Shown in pieces: positions 16,191-25,148 of a stretch of DNA of 64,000 bases. Made by a program: the position numbers and the translations under genes. Below the pieces are notes generated by a model. The model was not told the origin of the DNA. It worked only from the letters and a program-made list of their open reading frames with translations, and did no database searches. Numbering within the stretch: position 1 is the first letter of the stretch; each line of letters opens with the position of its first letter. The stretch lies in contig OY970278.1 in the NCBI GenBank assembly GCA_963715815.1, positions 2,232,001-2,296,000 of the forward strand, written 5' to 3'. The stretch comes from JAFAMS01 sp963715815. GTDB taxonomy: Bacteria > Vulcanimicrobiota > Vulcanimicrobiia > Vulcanimicrobiales > Vulcanimicrobiaceae.

Positions 16191-17825
16191 ATGCAGCTTC
16201 TGAGAGATCGATTGACGCCTGCTGTTCTCGAGCAATACGAAGCGGTGGGCCTTTGGACGGAAACGACGTCTTGTGAAGTCCTTGAAGCGAACGCGCGCCG
16301 TTTCCCCGAACGCATCGCGCTCGTTGACGGACGCTCGCGTCTTACGTACGGAGAGTATTGGTCAGCCGTTCAGCGGCTCGCTACGAAGTTCGTCGAGATG
16401 GGCATCACGCGCGACGACGTCGTTGCGATTCAGCTGCCGAATTGGATCGAGTTCGCAATCGCGGTGAATGCAGCTATGCTGGCCGGGATTCCGTTCTGCC
16501 AGTTCCACGCCGATTTCCGAGCCAAGGAAGTCGAGTTCATCCTCTCGTTTGCGGAAGCAACCTGTTTCGTCTTCGCGCAAGAGTTCCGCGGTTTTGCGTA
16601 CGCGCCGATGGTTGAAGAGATGCGCGCGCGCTTACCGCGACTGAAGCATTTTATTGTGGCGGGGGACCACGTTCCGGGCGGGATGTTCGATCTGCGCGCA
16701 TTCCTTGCAGATCGTTCGCAAAAGATCGACGAGACCGCGCTGCGACCGCGCCGGCCGAAGGGGAACGATCTGTGCCGCGTGGCGTTTACGTCGGGAACAA
16801 CCGGCGATCCAAAAGCCGTGCAGCACACCTACAACACGACGATCTCGGCGTGCTACATCTGCAATCGCAATCAGCTGCTCGGCGAAGACGGCGCGACTTT
16901 GATATTCCTCCCGGTTGGGCTCAACTGGGGCCTCATGCTGATCGTCGAGGCAATCCTTGCCGGTGCAAAAGCCGTCTTGATGGACCGCTTCGAGGCGGGC
17001 CTCATGATGCAGCAGATCGAGCGCGAGAAGATCACGCACTTCGCATCCGCGCCAGCGGCCGTGATCGCGATGCTCGATCATCCGGATCTCGGAAAATACG
17101 ATCTCACTTCGCTGCGTGCGTATGTCGTGGGCGGCGCATCCTGCCCGATCGAGGTCATCCTTCGCGCGCAACGCGATATTCCTGGACGCCTCCTCGAGAT
17201 GTACGGAATGCTCGAAACGGGCTCGCAAGCCCAAACTTTGATGGGCGACGATCCCGAGCGCGTCGTAGGACTCGTCGGCCGCCAAGTTCCCGAAGTTCCG
17301 CTACGGATACTGGATGAGAACGACCGCGACGTCCCGGTCGGAACAGCGGGCGAGATCGCAAACATCGGACCATCGGTGACGCCCGGCTATTACAACAATC
17401 CGTCTGCGAACGAACGTGCGTTCACGAAAGACAACTGGTTCAAGACCGGAGATCTGGGCGTGCTCGATTCGGACGGTTATCTCAAGATCGTCGGACGCAA
17501 GAAAGAGATGATCATCCGCGGAGGCGCCAACATCTATCCGCGCGAGATCGAAGAAGTACTCTTCAAGCACCCAGCCGTCGCCGATTGCGCTGTAATCGGA
17601 ACGCCGCATCCGCGAACGGGCGAGCAAGTTGTCGCGTGCGTGGTCGTTCGCCCGGGGATGTCGTTCGGGTTCGAAGAGATGGTCGCGTTCCTCGCGCCGC
17701 AAATCGCGAAATACAAGGTTCCCGAGCGGCTCGAGCTGATCGAGGCGCTTCCGCGCACACCGACCGGCAAGGTACAAAAAGGAAGGCTGCGCGATCTGAT
17801 CGAGTCGCAGGCGGCGGCGCGATGA
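16191..17825 (+). CDS. AMP-forming acyl-CoA ligase 2
   Basis: A 544-residue ANL-family ligase with VAFTSGTTGDPKAV, EMYGMLETGS, TGDLGVLDSDG, GRKKEMIIRGGANIYP and PTGKVQKG motifs. It is closely similar to ligase 1 along its length (for example shared GLNWGL and GGASCPIEV segments), so the two arose by duplication with an SDR gene between them. ATG 16191 has a good GAGGGGA ribosome-binding site 5 bases upstream, so the longer open frame is not needed. Its stop overlaps the amidohydrolase start as ATGA. The two ligases may handle different acids of one uptake pathway. Confidence 0.9.
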   Translation: MQLLRDRLTPAVLEQYEAVGLWTETTSCEVLEANARRFPERIALVDGRSRLTYGEYWSAVQRLATKFVEMGITRDDVVAIQLPNWIEFAIAVNAAMLAGIPFCQFHADFRAKEVEFILSFAEATCFVFAQEFRGFAYAPMVEEMRARLPRLKHFIVAGDHVPGGMFDLRAFLADRSQKIDETALRPRRPKGNDLCRVAFTSGTTGDPKAVQHTYNTTISACYICNRNQLLGEDGATLIFLPVGLNWGLMLIVEAILAGAKAVLMDRFEAGLMMQQIEREKITHFASAPAAVIAMLDHPDLGKYDLTSLRAYVVGGASCPIEVILRAQRDIPGRLLEMYGMLETGSQAQTLMGDDPERVVGLVGRQVPEVPLRILDENDRDVPVGTAGEIANIGPSVTPGYYNNPSANERAFTKDNWFKTGDLGVLDSDGYLKIVGRKKEMIIRGGANIYPREIEEVLFKHPAVADCAVIGTPHPRTGEQVVACVVVRPGMSFGFEEMVAFLAPQIAKYKVPERLELIEALPRTPTGKVQKGRLRDLIESQAAAR

Positions 17826-18700
17826 AGCTGATCGACATGCACTCCCACTGGGGCACGCGGCGCGGCTACGTGCTACGCACCCCGGAGCAGCTGGCGCAGC
17901 AAGTGAAAACCTGGCGCTCGGAGCCGCGCTATTATACGGAAGAGGAACAGGCGGAATACTTCCGTGCGAGCGACGTTCGCGTGATCCTCGATTTCGGTTT
18001 CGACAAGGGGCTCTTGGTGGAAGAGGCGCGCGAGATTCACGACTACGCTTTCGAGTATCAGCGCAAGTACCCGGATTGCGTGATCGGCAGTTGGATTCAC
18101 GTCGATCCCAAAGCTGGTAAGCCCGCGCTCGACGAGTTCGAGCGTTGTTTGCGTGCCAGAGCGGGATTTTGCGGTCTTGCCGTTTCCAGCGCGGGCTCGA
18201 CCGCCGCAAGCGATCCGGCATGGGAGCCATTTTATAAGATGTGCATCGACGCCGGAGCACCGGCCCTGATATTCGTCGGCACGACCGGCGCCGGAGCCGG
18301 TCTTCCGGGCGGCGGCGGCATTCGCCTGGACGCGACACATCCGCGGCATCTCGACGAAGTTGCTGCTTCACACCCCGAGCTGACGATCATCGCGGCACGT
18401 CCGGCGTGGCCCTGGCAAGACGAGATGATCGCAGTCATGCTTCACAAACCGAACGTTTGGTACGAGCTGCACGGCTGGTCGCCAAAATATCACACGCCGG
18501 CGCTCAAGCACGAGATCTCGCGTCGCTTCAAAGACCGCGTCATGTTCGGCGCCGACTTTCCGTTGTTCACGTACGAACGGCTAGTTGACGATTGGACGAA
18601 GGAAGGCTACACACCCGAAATCCTCGAGAAGGTTTTCTATCGCAACGCCGAGCGCTTCTTTGAGCTTCACTCGGCGCAATCCAAAGGAGTCAACGTATGA
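17822..18700 (+). CDS. Amidohydrolase-2 family metal-dependent hydrolase/decarboxylase
   Basis: 292 residues beginning with the metal motif IDMHSHWG, with a later MFGADFPLF motif that supplies the conserved Asp of the TIM-barrel amidohydrolase-2 fold (ACMSD-like). Members hydrolyse lactones or decarboxylate aromatic acids. The start ATG 17822 overlaps the ligase 2 stop and its end overlaps the binding-protein start, both as ATGA, so it is fully embedded in the operon. In this setting it may process a ring-cleavage or lactone intermediate; the substrate is not determined. Confidence 0.82.
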   Translation: MKLIDMHSHWGTRRGYVLRTPEQLAQQVKTWRSEPRYYTEEEQAEYFRASDVRVILDFGFDKGLLVEEAREIHDYAFEYQRKYPDCVIGSWIHVDPKAGKPALDEFERCLRARAGFCGLAVSSAGSTAASDPAWEPFYKMCIDAGAPALIFVGTTGAGAGLPGGGGIRLDATHPRHLDEVAASHPELTIIAARPAWPWQDEMIAVMLHKPNVWYELHGWSPKYHTPALKHEISRRFKDRVMFGADFPLFTYERLVDDWTKEGYTPEILEKVFYRNAERFFELHSAQSKGVNV

Positions 18701-19917
18701 GGGGAATCCGCTTTTTCGCTTGGGCCGCACTCGTCGCGCTCGTATCGACGCTTGCGTACGTCCCAGCGCGTGCCGCCGCCGTCCAAGGTCTGGGTCCGAA
18801 GACCATCTTGATCGGCGTCCAAGTCTCGCTAACCGGCCCGGCAAGTACGGTTGGACAAGGTTTCAAAGCCGGAACGCAGATGGCGCTCGACGAGATCAAC
18901 GCGCACGGCGGCATCAACGGCCGGCACATTGAGGTCGTTTACGAAGACGATGCCGGAACAGCTGAAGGCGGAATTTCTGCCGTTCGCCGTTTGATGGATC
19001 AAGACAAGGTGTTCGCGATCTTCGGCGGCGGCACGAGCACGTCGACGGCATCGGTCATTCCGCTGATTCAGCAGTCGAAGTTCTTATACTACGACTCGCT
19101 TGCCAGCGATCCGCGCGTGCTGCAAAACTACAGCCCGTACGTCTTCAGCGGTATGACGGTTGTCCGTGCCGACGTTGCAGCTTACGCGGCGAAAGTTCTC
19201 GGCCAAACGTTTAAAGCGCACACCGTCGGCTTTCTATCGAGCGATGAGGCTTTTTGCACGAGCGTGTTGCCGCTCATGATCCCGCGGCTCGCGGACCAAG
19301 GCATCAAAGTCGTCCTTCAGGAGAAGTTTAAGAGCGGCGACACCGATTTCACGGCGCAAGCGAACGCAATCAAATCGGCAAATCCGGATGCCATGTATCT
19401 GTGTGGACTACCCGCGGACGGCGGGCGTCTTCTTCCGCAGCTCAGACGCGCCGGGATAAGCTCGAAACTGCTGGGCGACACCGTCTTCGGTGACACAGTC
19501 GTTCCGAAGCTGGCCGGGCCCGCTGCGGACGGGTTCTACGCGCTGTGGATCAATGCGAGCCAATTCATGGGCGAGAAAAACGGTGCAATGGCCGACTGGA
19601 AAGCGCGCTTCGCAAAAGCCTTCCCGAACCCGCCGCCCAGTACGCCGAACTCGTTCTCCCTCGCCGGGTACGCGGACTTCTACGTGTTCGCCGACGGTTT
19701 GAGAAGTGCCGGTGCGCAGCCGACGCAAGATAAAGTAGTTGCCGGTCTCGAGCGCCTCCATAACTTCGTGGCCGGGAAGGACTCGTATTTCACATGGGCA
19801 GCCCCGATCGGTCTTCCGCGCTCGTTTAGAAACGGCGACCATAAAGGCAATCGCGAGTGTGTCCTGATTGTCGTTAAGAACGGCGACTATACGCGCGTCG
19901 AGAACTTCGGTACGTGA
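18697..19917 (+). CDS. Branched-chain amino acid/organic acid ABC transporter substrate-binding protein
   Basis: 406 residues with an N-terminal signal peptide (RFFAWAALVALVSTLAYV, cleavage near ARAA) and a Periplasmic-binding-protein type 1 (LivK) fold: ILIGVQVSLTGPAS at the start, IEVVYEDDAGTAEGG and FAIFGGGTST next. LivK-type proteins bind amino acids, aromatic acids or amides outside the membrane and deliver them to LivHM. With CoA ligases upstream, an organic acid such as an aromatic or alicyclic carboxylate is more likely than leucine (inference). ATGA overlap with the amidohydrolase; GTGA overlap with the first permease. Confidence 0.9.
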   Translation: MRGIRFFAWAALVALVSTLAYVPARAAAVQGLGPKTILIGVQVSLTGPASTVGQGFKAGTQMALDEINAHGGINGRHIEVVYEDDAGTAEGGISAVRRLMDQDKVFAIFGGGTSTSTASVIPLIQQSKFLYYDSLASDPRVLQNYSPYVFSGMTVVRADVAAYAAKVLGQTFKAHTVGFLSSDEAFCTSVLPLMIPRLADQGIKVVLQEKFKSGDTDFTAQANAIKSANPDAMYLCGLPADGGRLLPQLRRAGISSKLLGDTVFGDTVVPKLAGPAADGFYALWINASQFMGEKNGAMADWKARFAKAFPNPPPSTPNSFSLAGYADFYVFADGLRSAGAQPTQDKVVAGLERLHNFVAGKDSYFTWAAPIGLPRSFRNGDHKGNRECVLIVVKNGDYTRVENFGT

Positions 19918-20780
19918 ACCTACTCGTCGGGGGAATCGCGATCGGAGCTGTCTACGCTCTGGTCGCGATCGGCCTGACGTTGATTTTCCGTGCGACCGGT
20001 GTCGTCAATTTCGCGCAGGGCGAGATGTTGATGGCGGGAGCTTACGCCTACGTCCTGCTCGCACAAAGCGGACAAAGCACGGTGGTGCAGATTTTGGGAC
20101 CGATTGCCCTCGGCGCGGCAATCGGTTTCATGTTCTTCTTCGTCACACGAATTCTGTTACGGCGAGCGCCAGAGATCAGCATTGTGATCGGAACGCTGGC
20201 GATCTCGATCCTGATGCAAGCCGCCGCGCGTCTGCAGTTCACCGACAATCCGATGCGGGCCGTGCCGTGGCTGTTCGGCGATCGTGACTTCTCGCTTGGC
20301 GGCGGAACCACGATCTCGCTCAACAGTTTTACCGTCGTCGTAGTCACGCTCATCATCTTTGCGGCATTGTATGTGACCTTCACAACAACGACGTACGGCA
20401 AGGCGATGCGCGCCGTCGCGGAAGACCCGTTCCGTGCTGCGATCACCGGGATCCCCGTCAATCGTATGCTCGCGCTCAGCTGGTCGCTGGGCGGGGTCGT
20501 TGCCGCAATCGCAGGCGTGTTGCTCGCGCCGATTACGGGCGTCTTCCCGGCGATGGGCGCTGCCGTGCTCTTCCCTGCGTTTATCGCGGCGGCAATCGGC
20601 GGTTTCGAAAGCGTCTTCGGCGCACTTTTTGGCGGCATCATCCTGGGCGTCGTGCAAACCTATGCGGTCGTAGGCGTCGGGGGCGTTGCGCGTGACGGCA
20701 TCACGTTTGCGCTGCTGGTCATCGTGCTGATTTGGCGTCCGCAAGGGATTTTTTCGACCGTCAAGCTGCGGACGCATTGA
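19914..20780 (+). CDS. LivH-type ABC permease
   Basis: 288 residues, about eight hydrophobic segments, with the LivH signature AQGEMLMAGAY near residue 40 and the permease-ATPase contact loop RAVAEDPFRAAITGIPVNR. It forms the membrane channel with LivM. The GTG start overlaps the binding-protein stop as GTGA. The order SBP-LivH-LivM-LivGF is standard for this importer class. Confidence 0.92.
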   Translation: MNLLVGGIAIGAVYALVAIGLTLIFRATGVVNFAQGEMLMAGAYAYVLLAQSGQSTVVQILGPIALGAAIGFMFFFVTRILLRRAPEISIVIGTLAISILMQAAARLQFTDNPMRAVPWLFGDRDFSLGGGTTISLNSFTVVVVTLIIFAALYVTFTTTTYGKAMRAVAEDPFRAAITGIPVNRMLALSWSLGGVVAAIAGVLLAPITGVFPAMGAAVLFPAFIAAAIGGFESVFGALFGGIILGVVQTYAVVGVGGVARDGITFALLVIVLIWRPQGIFSTVKLRTH

Positions 20781-21742
20781 CGAAGATACTCCCCCGGTTT
20801 CCGTACTCTCCGTTCGTTTACGGTGCGCTGCTCGGCACGGTTGCGATCGCGTTCGAATTCGCGCTGCCTGCATACCCGCGGTTCGTTTTCGGACAATTCG
20901 CGGTCCTTGTAATCATCACGCTGGGCGTCAACCTCTTACTCGGCGTCGCGGGTTTGCTCTCGCTCGCGAGTCCCGCGTTCGTCGGCATTGGTGCGAATCT
21001 CTCGACCGCAATCATGCTCCGCGCGCACGTACCGATTCTCATTTCGATTCCGATTGCGGTTTTGGCCGGATGGTGCATCGGCTGGATTCTTGGTTTCGTA
21101 TCCTTGCGCTTAGCCGGCTTTTATCTCGCCATGGTTACCTTCGGTTTCCTCGACGTCTTCTTGGTCATCTTGAACGAAGGCGGCGACTGGACCGGAGGCG
21201 GCTACGGATTGATCGCTCCGCCGACGACGCTGCCGCTCATAGGTGACGTAACGCTCAACGTCGTTATCGCAATTTGCGCTTTCACGGCGGGACTTGCCAT
21301 CGTGTTGGTTCGCGAGCTGCAGCGTTCGCGCATCGGTCGCGCCTGGCTCGCAATCAAAGACGAGCCGGTCGCCGCCGAAATCCAAGGCATAGATGTTCCG
21401 CGTATGAAGACGCTCGCATTTGCGGTCTCGAGCGCCCTTGCGACGCTTGCGGGTACCTATCAAGCGCTACTACTCGGCGTCACCAATCCCAGCGCATATA
21501 GTTTGAACGTCGCGGTCGCCCACTTAACCTATGTCGTCGTAGGTGGAATGACGGCGAGCGTCGTTGGGCCGGTCGTTGGGCCTTTCATTCTGTTCGTCGT
21601 TCCGGAGCTGTTCCGCGCGATCGGGCAATACCGCGAGGTTTTCTACGGTGCCGTGTTGCTGCTCGTTTTGATTCTGGCGCCCCGCGGCATCACCGGATCC
21701 ATCTTTGAGTTAACCAACAGACGAGCGAGGCCAGGCCAATAG
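20777..21742 (+). CDS. LivM-type ABC permease
   Basis: 321 residues, polytopic, with the LivM segment GGDWTGGGYGLIAPP and the coupling loop AWLAIKDEPVAAEIQGIDVPR. The TTG at 20777 is chosen because it overlaps the LivH stop as TTGA, matching the overlap geometry of the rest of the operon. An open frame continues upstream inside livH but has no permease homology. It pairs with LivH. Confidence 0.92.
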   Translation: MTKILPRFPYSPFVYGALLGTVAIAFEFALPAYPRFVFGQFAVLVIITLGVNLLLGVAGLLSLASPAFVGIGANLSTAIMLRAHVPILISIPIAVLAGWCIGWILGFVSLRLAGFYLAMVTFGFLDVFLVILNEGGDWTGGGYGLIAPPTTLPLIGDVTLNVVIAICAFTAGLAIVLVRELQRSRIGRAWLAIKDEPVAAEIQGIDVPRMKTLAFAVSSALATLAGTYQALLLGVTNPSAYSLNVAVAHLTYVVVGGMTASVVGPVVGPFILFVVPELFRAIGQYREVFYGAVLLLVLILAPRGITGSIFELTNRRARPGQ

Positions 21743-23271
21743 CAATCCTCGAAATGCGCGACGTCCACGTTTCGTTTGGCGGCGTGCACGCACTTCGCGG
21801 CTTTTCGATCTCCATCGAGAAGGGTGAGATACACGGCCTCATCGGGCCAAACGGCGCCGGGAAGACGACCGCGATCAACACGTTGTGCGGCGTCGTCGAA
21901 CGGCAACGCGGTGATATCGAAATCGACGCGCGGCGGATCGAACCGCAACCGCGCCGGCTCGTTGAGCTCGGCATCGGCCGCACCTTTCAAAAGCCGGCGA
22001 TATTCCTCGATCTCAGTGCGCTCGAAAACGTTTTGGTTGGCGCGCATGCGCAGAGCCGCAGCGGTGTCCTGAGCGGCGCGTTCGGAACGAATCTTGCGCT
22101 CAGCGAAGAGCGCGAACTCTCGGCGCGCGCCCTCGAGCTCCTGCGCGCGGTCGGATACGAGCACGATCCGAACGAACCGGCGACACGTTTGGCTTTCGGT
22201 GCGCACCGGCAAATCGAGATAGCGCGCACGCTGATGAGCGAGCCGCGCATTCTGCTGCTCGACGAACCGACGGCGGGATTGACGGGCGCCGAGATCGCTC
22301 GTCTCGCGGCAATGCTGCGCGCGGTTCGGGACGAGCGCGGCGTCTCGATCTTGCTCGTCGAGCATAACGTCCCGTTTGTGTTTGGCTTGTGCAACGCGGT
22401 CACGGCAATGCATGAAGGCGTACGCATCGCATCGGGCACGCCGGTCGAGATTCGCATCAATGCGGCCGTGGTTGAATCATATCTTGGCCCTCATCATGGC
22501 TCGACTCCGCGGACTTCATCCGCTACGCTCACCACAAGTTCCGGTGAAGTCACGCGCATACTTGACGTGAGCAATCTGACGTCGGGCTACGGAAACACTA
22601 CGATCATTCGCGATGCGAGCTTACACGTCGGAACGGGCGAAATCGTCGCGCTCTTCGGGCGAAACGGCGCCGGAAAGACGACCCTGCTCAACAGCATCCT
22701 CGGCGATCCGCGTCCGCGCGGTGGCGACGTCGTCTGGGGAGGCCGGTCGATCCGCGGCCTCTCTATGGATCGCATCGTCGCAGCCGGAATCGGTCTCGTG
22801 CCGCAGCAGCGCGCGATCATCGCGCGTCAGTCCGTCGACGACAATCTTCTCTTGGCAACATTCGGCATTCGGCTTTCGAAAGCGGAATACGCTGCACGCG
22901 TCGATGAGATGATGACGCGTTTCCCGCGCCTAGCGCAACGCCGGACATCGCTCGGCGGAAGTCTCAGCGGTGGTGAGCGTCAGATGCTTGCGATCGCGAA
23001 AGTCCTCATGCGACGCCCGAAACTTCTCTTGCTCGACGAGCCATCGATCGGACTTGCGCCGACGATCGTCGACGAGCTCGCCTCAATCGTTGCGCAGCTT
23101 CGTGACGAAGGCTTACCGATCGTGATCGCCGAGCAGAACGTCACATGGGTTGCGTCGATTGCACGCCGCGCCTATCTCATTGACGGCGGCCGCATCATCG
23201 AGGAAGGCTCGCCCTTAGTTATCGCAGAGTCGGAGGCACTGGCCGAGCGCTATTTGGGCTCCATAACTTAG
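21739..23271 (+). CDS. Fused LivG-LivF dual ABC ATPase
   Basis: About 510 residues containing two ATPase domains in one chain: domain 1 with GPNGAGKTT, signature LAFGAHRQ and ILLLDEPTAG; domain 2 (from about residue 275) with GRNGAGKTT, LSGGERQM and LLLLDEPSIGLAPT. Liv importers normally use two separate ATPases, LivG and LivF. The signature of domain 1 departs from the usual LS(Y/G)GQ. An in-frame ATA at 21739 overlaps the LivM stop (ATAG) and yields the expected AILEMRDV first strand, with GAGG 8 bases upstream. The first conventional codon is ATG 21754, which has no ribosome-binding site and would clip that strand. Confidence 0.9.
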   Translation: MAILEMRDVHVSFGGVHALRGFSISIEKGEIHGLIGPNGAGKTTAINTLCGVVERQRGDIEIDARRIEPQPRRLVELGIGRTFQKPAIFLDLSALENVLVGAHAQSRSGVLSGAFGTNLALSEERELSARALELLRAVGYEHDPNEPATRLAFGAHRQIEIARTLMSEPRILLLDEPTAGLTGAEIARLAAMLRAVRDERGVSILLVEHNVPFVFGLCNAVTAMHEGVRIASGTPVEIRINAAVVESYLGPHHGSTPRTSSATLTTSSGEVTRILDVSNLTSGYGNTTIIRDASLHVGTGEIVALFGRNGAGKTTLLNSILGDPRPRGGDVVWGGRSIRGLSMDRIVAAGIGLVPQQRAIIARQSVDDNLLLATFGIRLSKAEYAARVDEMMTRFPRLAQRRTSLGGSLSGGERQMLAIAKVLMRRPKLLLLDEPSIGLAPTIVDELASIVAQLRDEGLPIVIAEQNVTWVASIARRAYLIDGGRIIEEGSPLVIAESEALAERYLGSIT

Positions 23272-24332
23272 GCGGCGACTTCGTTGTCCGGGAACTCATT
23301 GCGGATCTCTTGGATCTTCGGCATCATATCCAAGAACGCGTCGAGCAAGTGCGGATCGAAGTGCGAGCCCTTACCGCGCCGCAGCGTCTGAATCGTGTCG
23401 GGAAGCGACCACGGGGCCTTGTACGGTCGCGTAGCCAAGAGCGCATCGAACACGTCGCCGATCGCACAGATGCGGGCCGCGAGCGGGATCTCTTCGCGCG
23501 AAAGCCCGTCGGGATAACCCGTCCCGTCGTATTTCTCATGATGCGATAGCGCAATCTGGCCGGCGAGCTGAATAAGCGGCGACTCGCTATCGCGTAAGAT
23601 GTCGTGACCGGCGGTTGTGTGCGTCTTGATGATCTCACGTTCCGGTGGGGTCAGAGGCCCGCGCTTGAGCAGAATGCGATCGGAGACGGCTACTTTGCCG
23701 ATGTCGTACATTGGGGCCGCGCGGAAAATTAGCTCTTGCGTGTTGAGGTCGGTACCGAACGCCTTCGCCAGTATGTGCGCGTAGTGCCCCATGCGCACCA
23801 CGTGATTGCGGCTTTCCTTTGCTCGATGTTGCGCGGCGCGCGTCAAGCGGTGAATCGTCTCGAGCTCGCGCTGACGGATGTTGCGAGTCGAGCGCGCGAC
23901 TTCTTCCTCGAGTGCTGCTGCTTTGTCTGCGAGCTTACGGCTACGCGCGCGAAGCTTAAGCATTTTTTGCACGCGTTCAGCTAGCACCAGTGCATCGATC
24001 GGCTTCTTGACGACGTCATCGATGCCGATGCGCAAGGCGTGAATGCGCAGCTCGTTCTCATCGGCATCGGTTACGATCACAACCGGGACGTCGCCGCGCG
24101 CACGTCTACGAAATTGATCGACGAAATCCAACGAGCGAACATCCGGCATCCGGAAGTCTACGACAAGTACGTCAGAATCGAGACCGCTAGCTTGTTTGAC
24201 CGCCGTCGCAGGTGAAGCAAAAGTCAAAACCTGCACATCAGAAAGCTGCTTGAGATTATACTCATATGCATGCAAGTTTGCAGTGTTGTCCGCAATGACG
24301 ACGACCGTGCCCATCGAGTCGGGCCTATTCAC
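23268..24332 (-). CDS. Response regulator with HD-GYP output domain (Tyr replaces metal His)
   Basis: 354 residues: receiver (Asp59 in VLVVDFRMPD, Lys in VVKKPID), a coiled linker, then an HD-GYP domain of the c-di-GMP phosphodiesterase class. HHEKYDGTGYPDG and GDVFDAL are intact, but the HD doublet reads MYDIGKV, with TAC (Tyr209) where CAC (His) is expected, one base away. That His binds the catalytic metals, so activity is doubtful. The start is GTG 24332, overlapping the Hpt gene by 8 bases, or ATG in MGTVVV six codons later. Coupling to an Hpt gene suggests a phosphorelay. Confidence 0.88.
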   Translation of the reverse strand: MNRPDSMGTVVVIADNTANLHAYEYNLKQLSDVQVLTFASPATAVKQASGLDSDVLVVDFRMPDVRSLDFVDQFRRRARGDVPVVIVTDADENELRIHALRIGIDDVVKKPIDALVLAERVQKMLKLRARSRKLADKAAALEEEVARSTRNIRQRELETIHRLTRAAQHRAKESRNHVVRMGHYAHILAKAFGTDLNTQELIFRAAPMYDIGKVAVSDRILLKRGPLTPPEREIIKTHTTAGHDILRDSESPLIQLAGQIALSHHEKYDGTGYPDGLSREEIPLAARICAIGDVFDALLATRPYKAPWSLPDTIQTLRRGKGSHFDPHLLDAFLDMMPKIQEIRNEFPDNEVAA

Positions 24333-24681
24333 TTCCGGCTATATCGTCCCCTAGAGCGGCGGCCGCCTTTGCCAGGCGTCCTTGGGCAGCGCGAAGCGCG
24401 CCCAGAGTCTGGGCCAGCTCGTCCCAGTCCCCGGAGCGCGCCAATCCTTCGGCTCGCTCGCTGAGGTCGCCAACCTCTTCGGCTCCAACCGTCCTCGTAA
24501 GCCCCTTGAGCTCGTGGAGAACCTTGCTCGCATCGTCGCTGCGAGCATCGCAAAGCGACCCCAAGCGATCGATCAGTCCCGCGCTATTCTCCACGGCCTC
24601 GAGGACCAAGGCGCGTAAACTTTCAGGATCATCTGCGAACAGCGATCGTAACTGATCGAGACTAAGAACCTTCGACGTTAT
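24325..24681 (-). CDS. Histidine phosphotransfer (Hpt) domain protein, apparent ATA start
   Basis: A 118-residue single-domain Hpt protein with the phosphoacceptor motif LHELKGLT (His56), followed by helices of the four-helix bundle (GAEEVGDLSERAEGLA). It relays phosphate between a hybrid kinase and a receiver, probably the adjacent REC-HD-GYP protein whose start it overlaps. The first ATG/GTG/TTG in frame is TTG 24609, which would delete the first helix (LSLDQLRSLFADDPESLRAL). Reading upstream, an ATA at 24679-24681 has a GAGGGG box 5 bases before it and restores the full domain, so an AUA start is inferred. Confidence 0.8.
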   Translation of the reverse strand: MTSKVLSLDQLRSLFADDPESLRALVLEAVENSAGLIDRLGSLCDARSDDASKVLHELKGLTRTVGAEEVGDLSERAEGLARSGDWDELAQTLGALRAAQGRLAKAAAALGDDIAGSE

Positions 24682-24723
24682 GCGTTCCCCTCGCCGAACA
24701 ACGTTCGCCTAGGAGACGGCCGT

Positions 24724-25035
24724 TCATGCCGCCGTGCCGCCGGCCCTATGCGGAATGACCGCGCCGGCATGGAGACGCTGCAGGGCGACCGTCGTGCCGA
24801 ACACAGCGGCTCGACGGAGCTCGGTCAGAACGTTTTCGCGCTCACGCGCAAGCAGACGCTGCGGAACGTGTTGCTCGTGTTCCAGACCGAGCTCGCGCCG
24901 AATCTCTACGCGAGATAGCTCGCGTACCAGCGCAATACGGCGATCCGTGATCCGGATCGGGCTGTTCATGGCTAAGAAGAGTAGCGCCTCGCCGAACGCC
25001 GCCGATGCCAGCAGCGAGAAAGGTGTGTTTTGCAA
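24724..25035 (-). CDS. Small hypothetical protein with possible N-terminal membrane segment
   Basis: Up to 103 residues from TTG 25035: a hydrophobic stretch (FSLLASAAFGEALLFLAM) followed by a basic, charged helix (TDRRIALVRELSRVEIRREL). The layout slightly resembles the first half of DUF2721-type membrane proteins, but the second membrane helix is missing. ATG 24969 would give an 81-residue soluble version. No good ribosome-binding site is visible for either. It lies upstream of the Hpt gene on the same strand. Function unknown and existence moderately supported. Confidence 0.45.
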   Translation of the reverse strand: MQNTPFSLLASAAFGEALLFLAMNSPIRITDRRIALVRELSRVEIRRELGLEHEQHVPQRLLARERENVLTELRRAAVFGTTVALQRLHAGAVIPHRAGGTAA

Positions 25036-25037
25036 CG

Positions 25038-25142
25038 TCAGCAGATCGGGTTACCGCCGATGCAGATATCCATGACACCGCGGTGGTGCGAGATGATCGA
25101 GACGAGGAAATGAAAGACATATCCGAAGCCAATGAAAAGCAT
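25038..25142 (-). CDS. Possible 34-residue hydrophobic peptide
   Basis: A short frame from ATG 25142 encoding a hydrophobic N-terminal half (LFIGFGYVFHFLVSII) and a tail with two Cys. A GAGG box lies 7 bases upstream and falls inside one arm of the inverted repeat at 25149-25174, so folding would hide it. A 41-codon frame (25023-25148) lies antisense. There is no homology support; listed because of the ribosome-binding site and hairpin arrangement. Confidence 0.25.
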   Translation of the reverse strand: MLFIGFGYVFHFLVSIISHHRGVMDICIGGNPIC

Positions 25143-25148
25143 TCATGA

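Noticed and set aside
24842..25132. 96-codon minus-strand frame near the LuxR gene
   Set aside because: Ser/Arg-rich shadow-like composition, no ribosome-binding site, conflicts with the better frame at 24724-25035.
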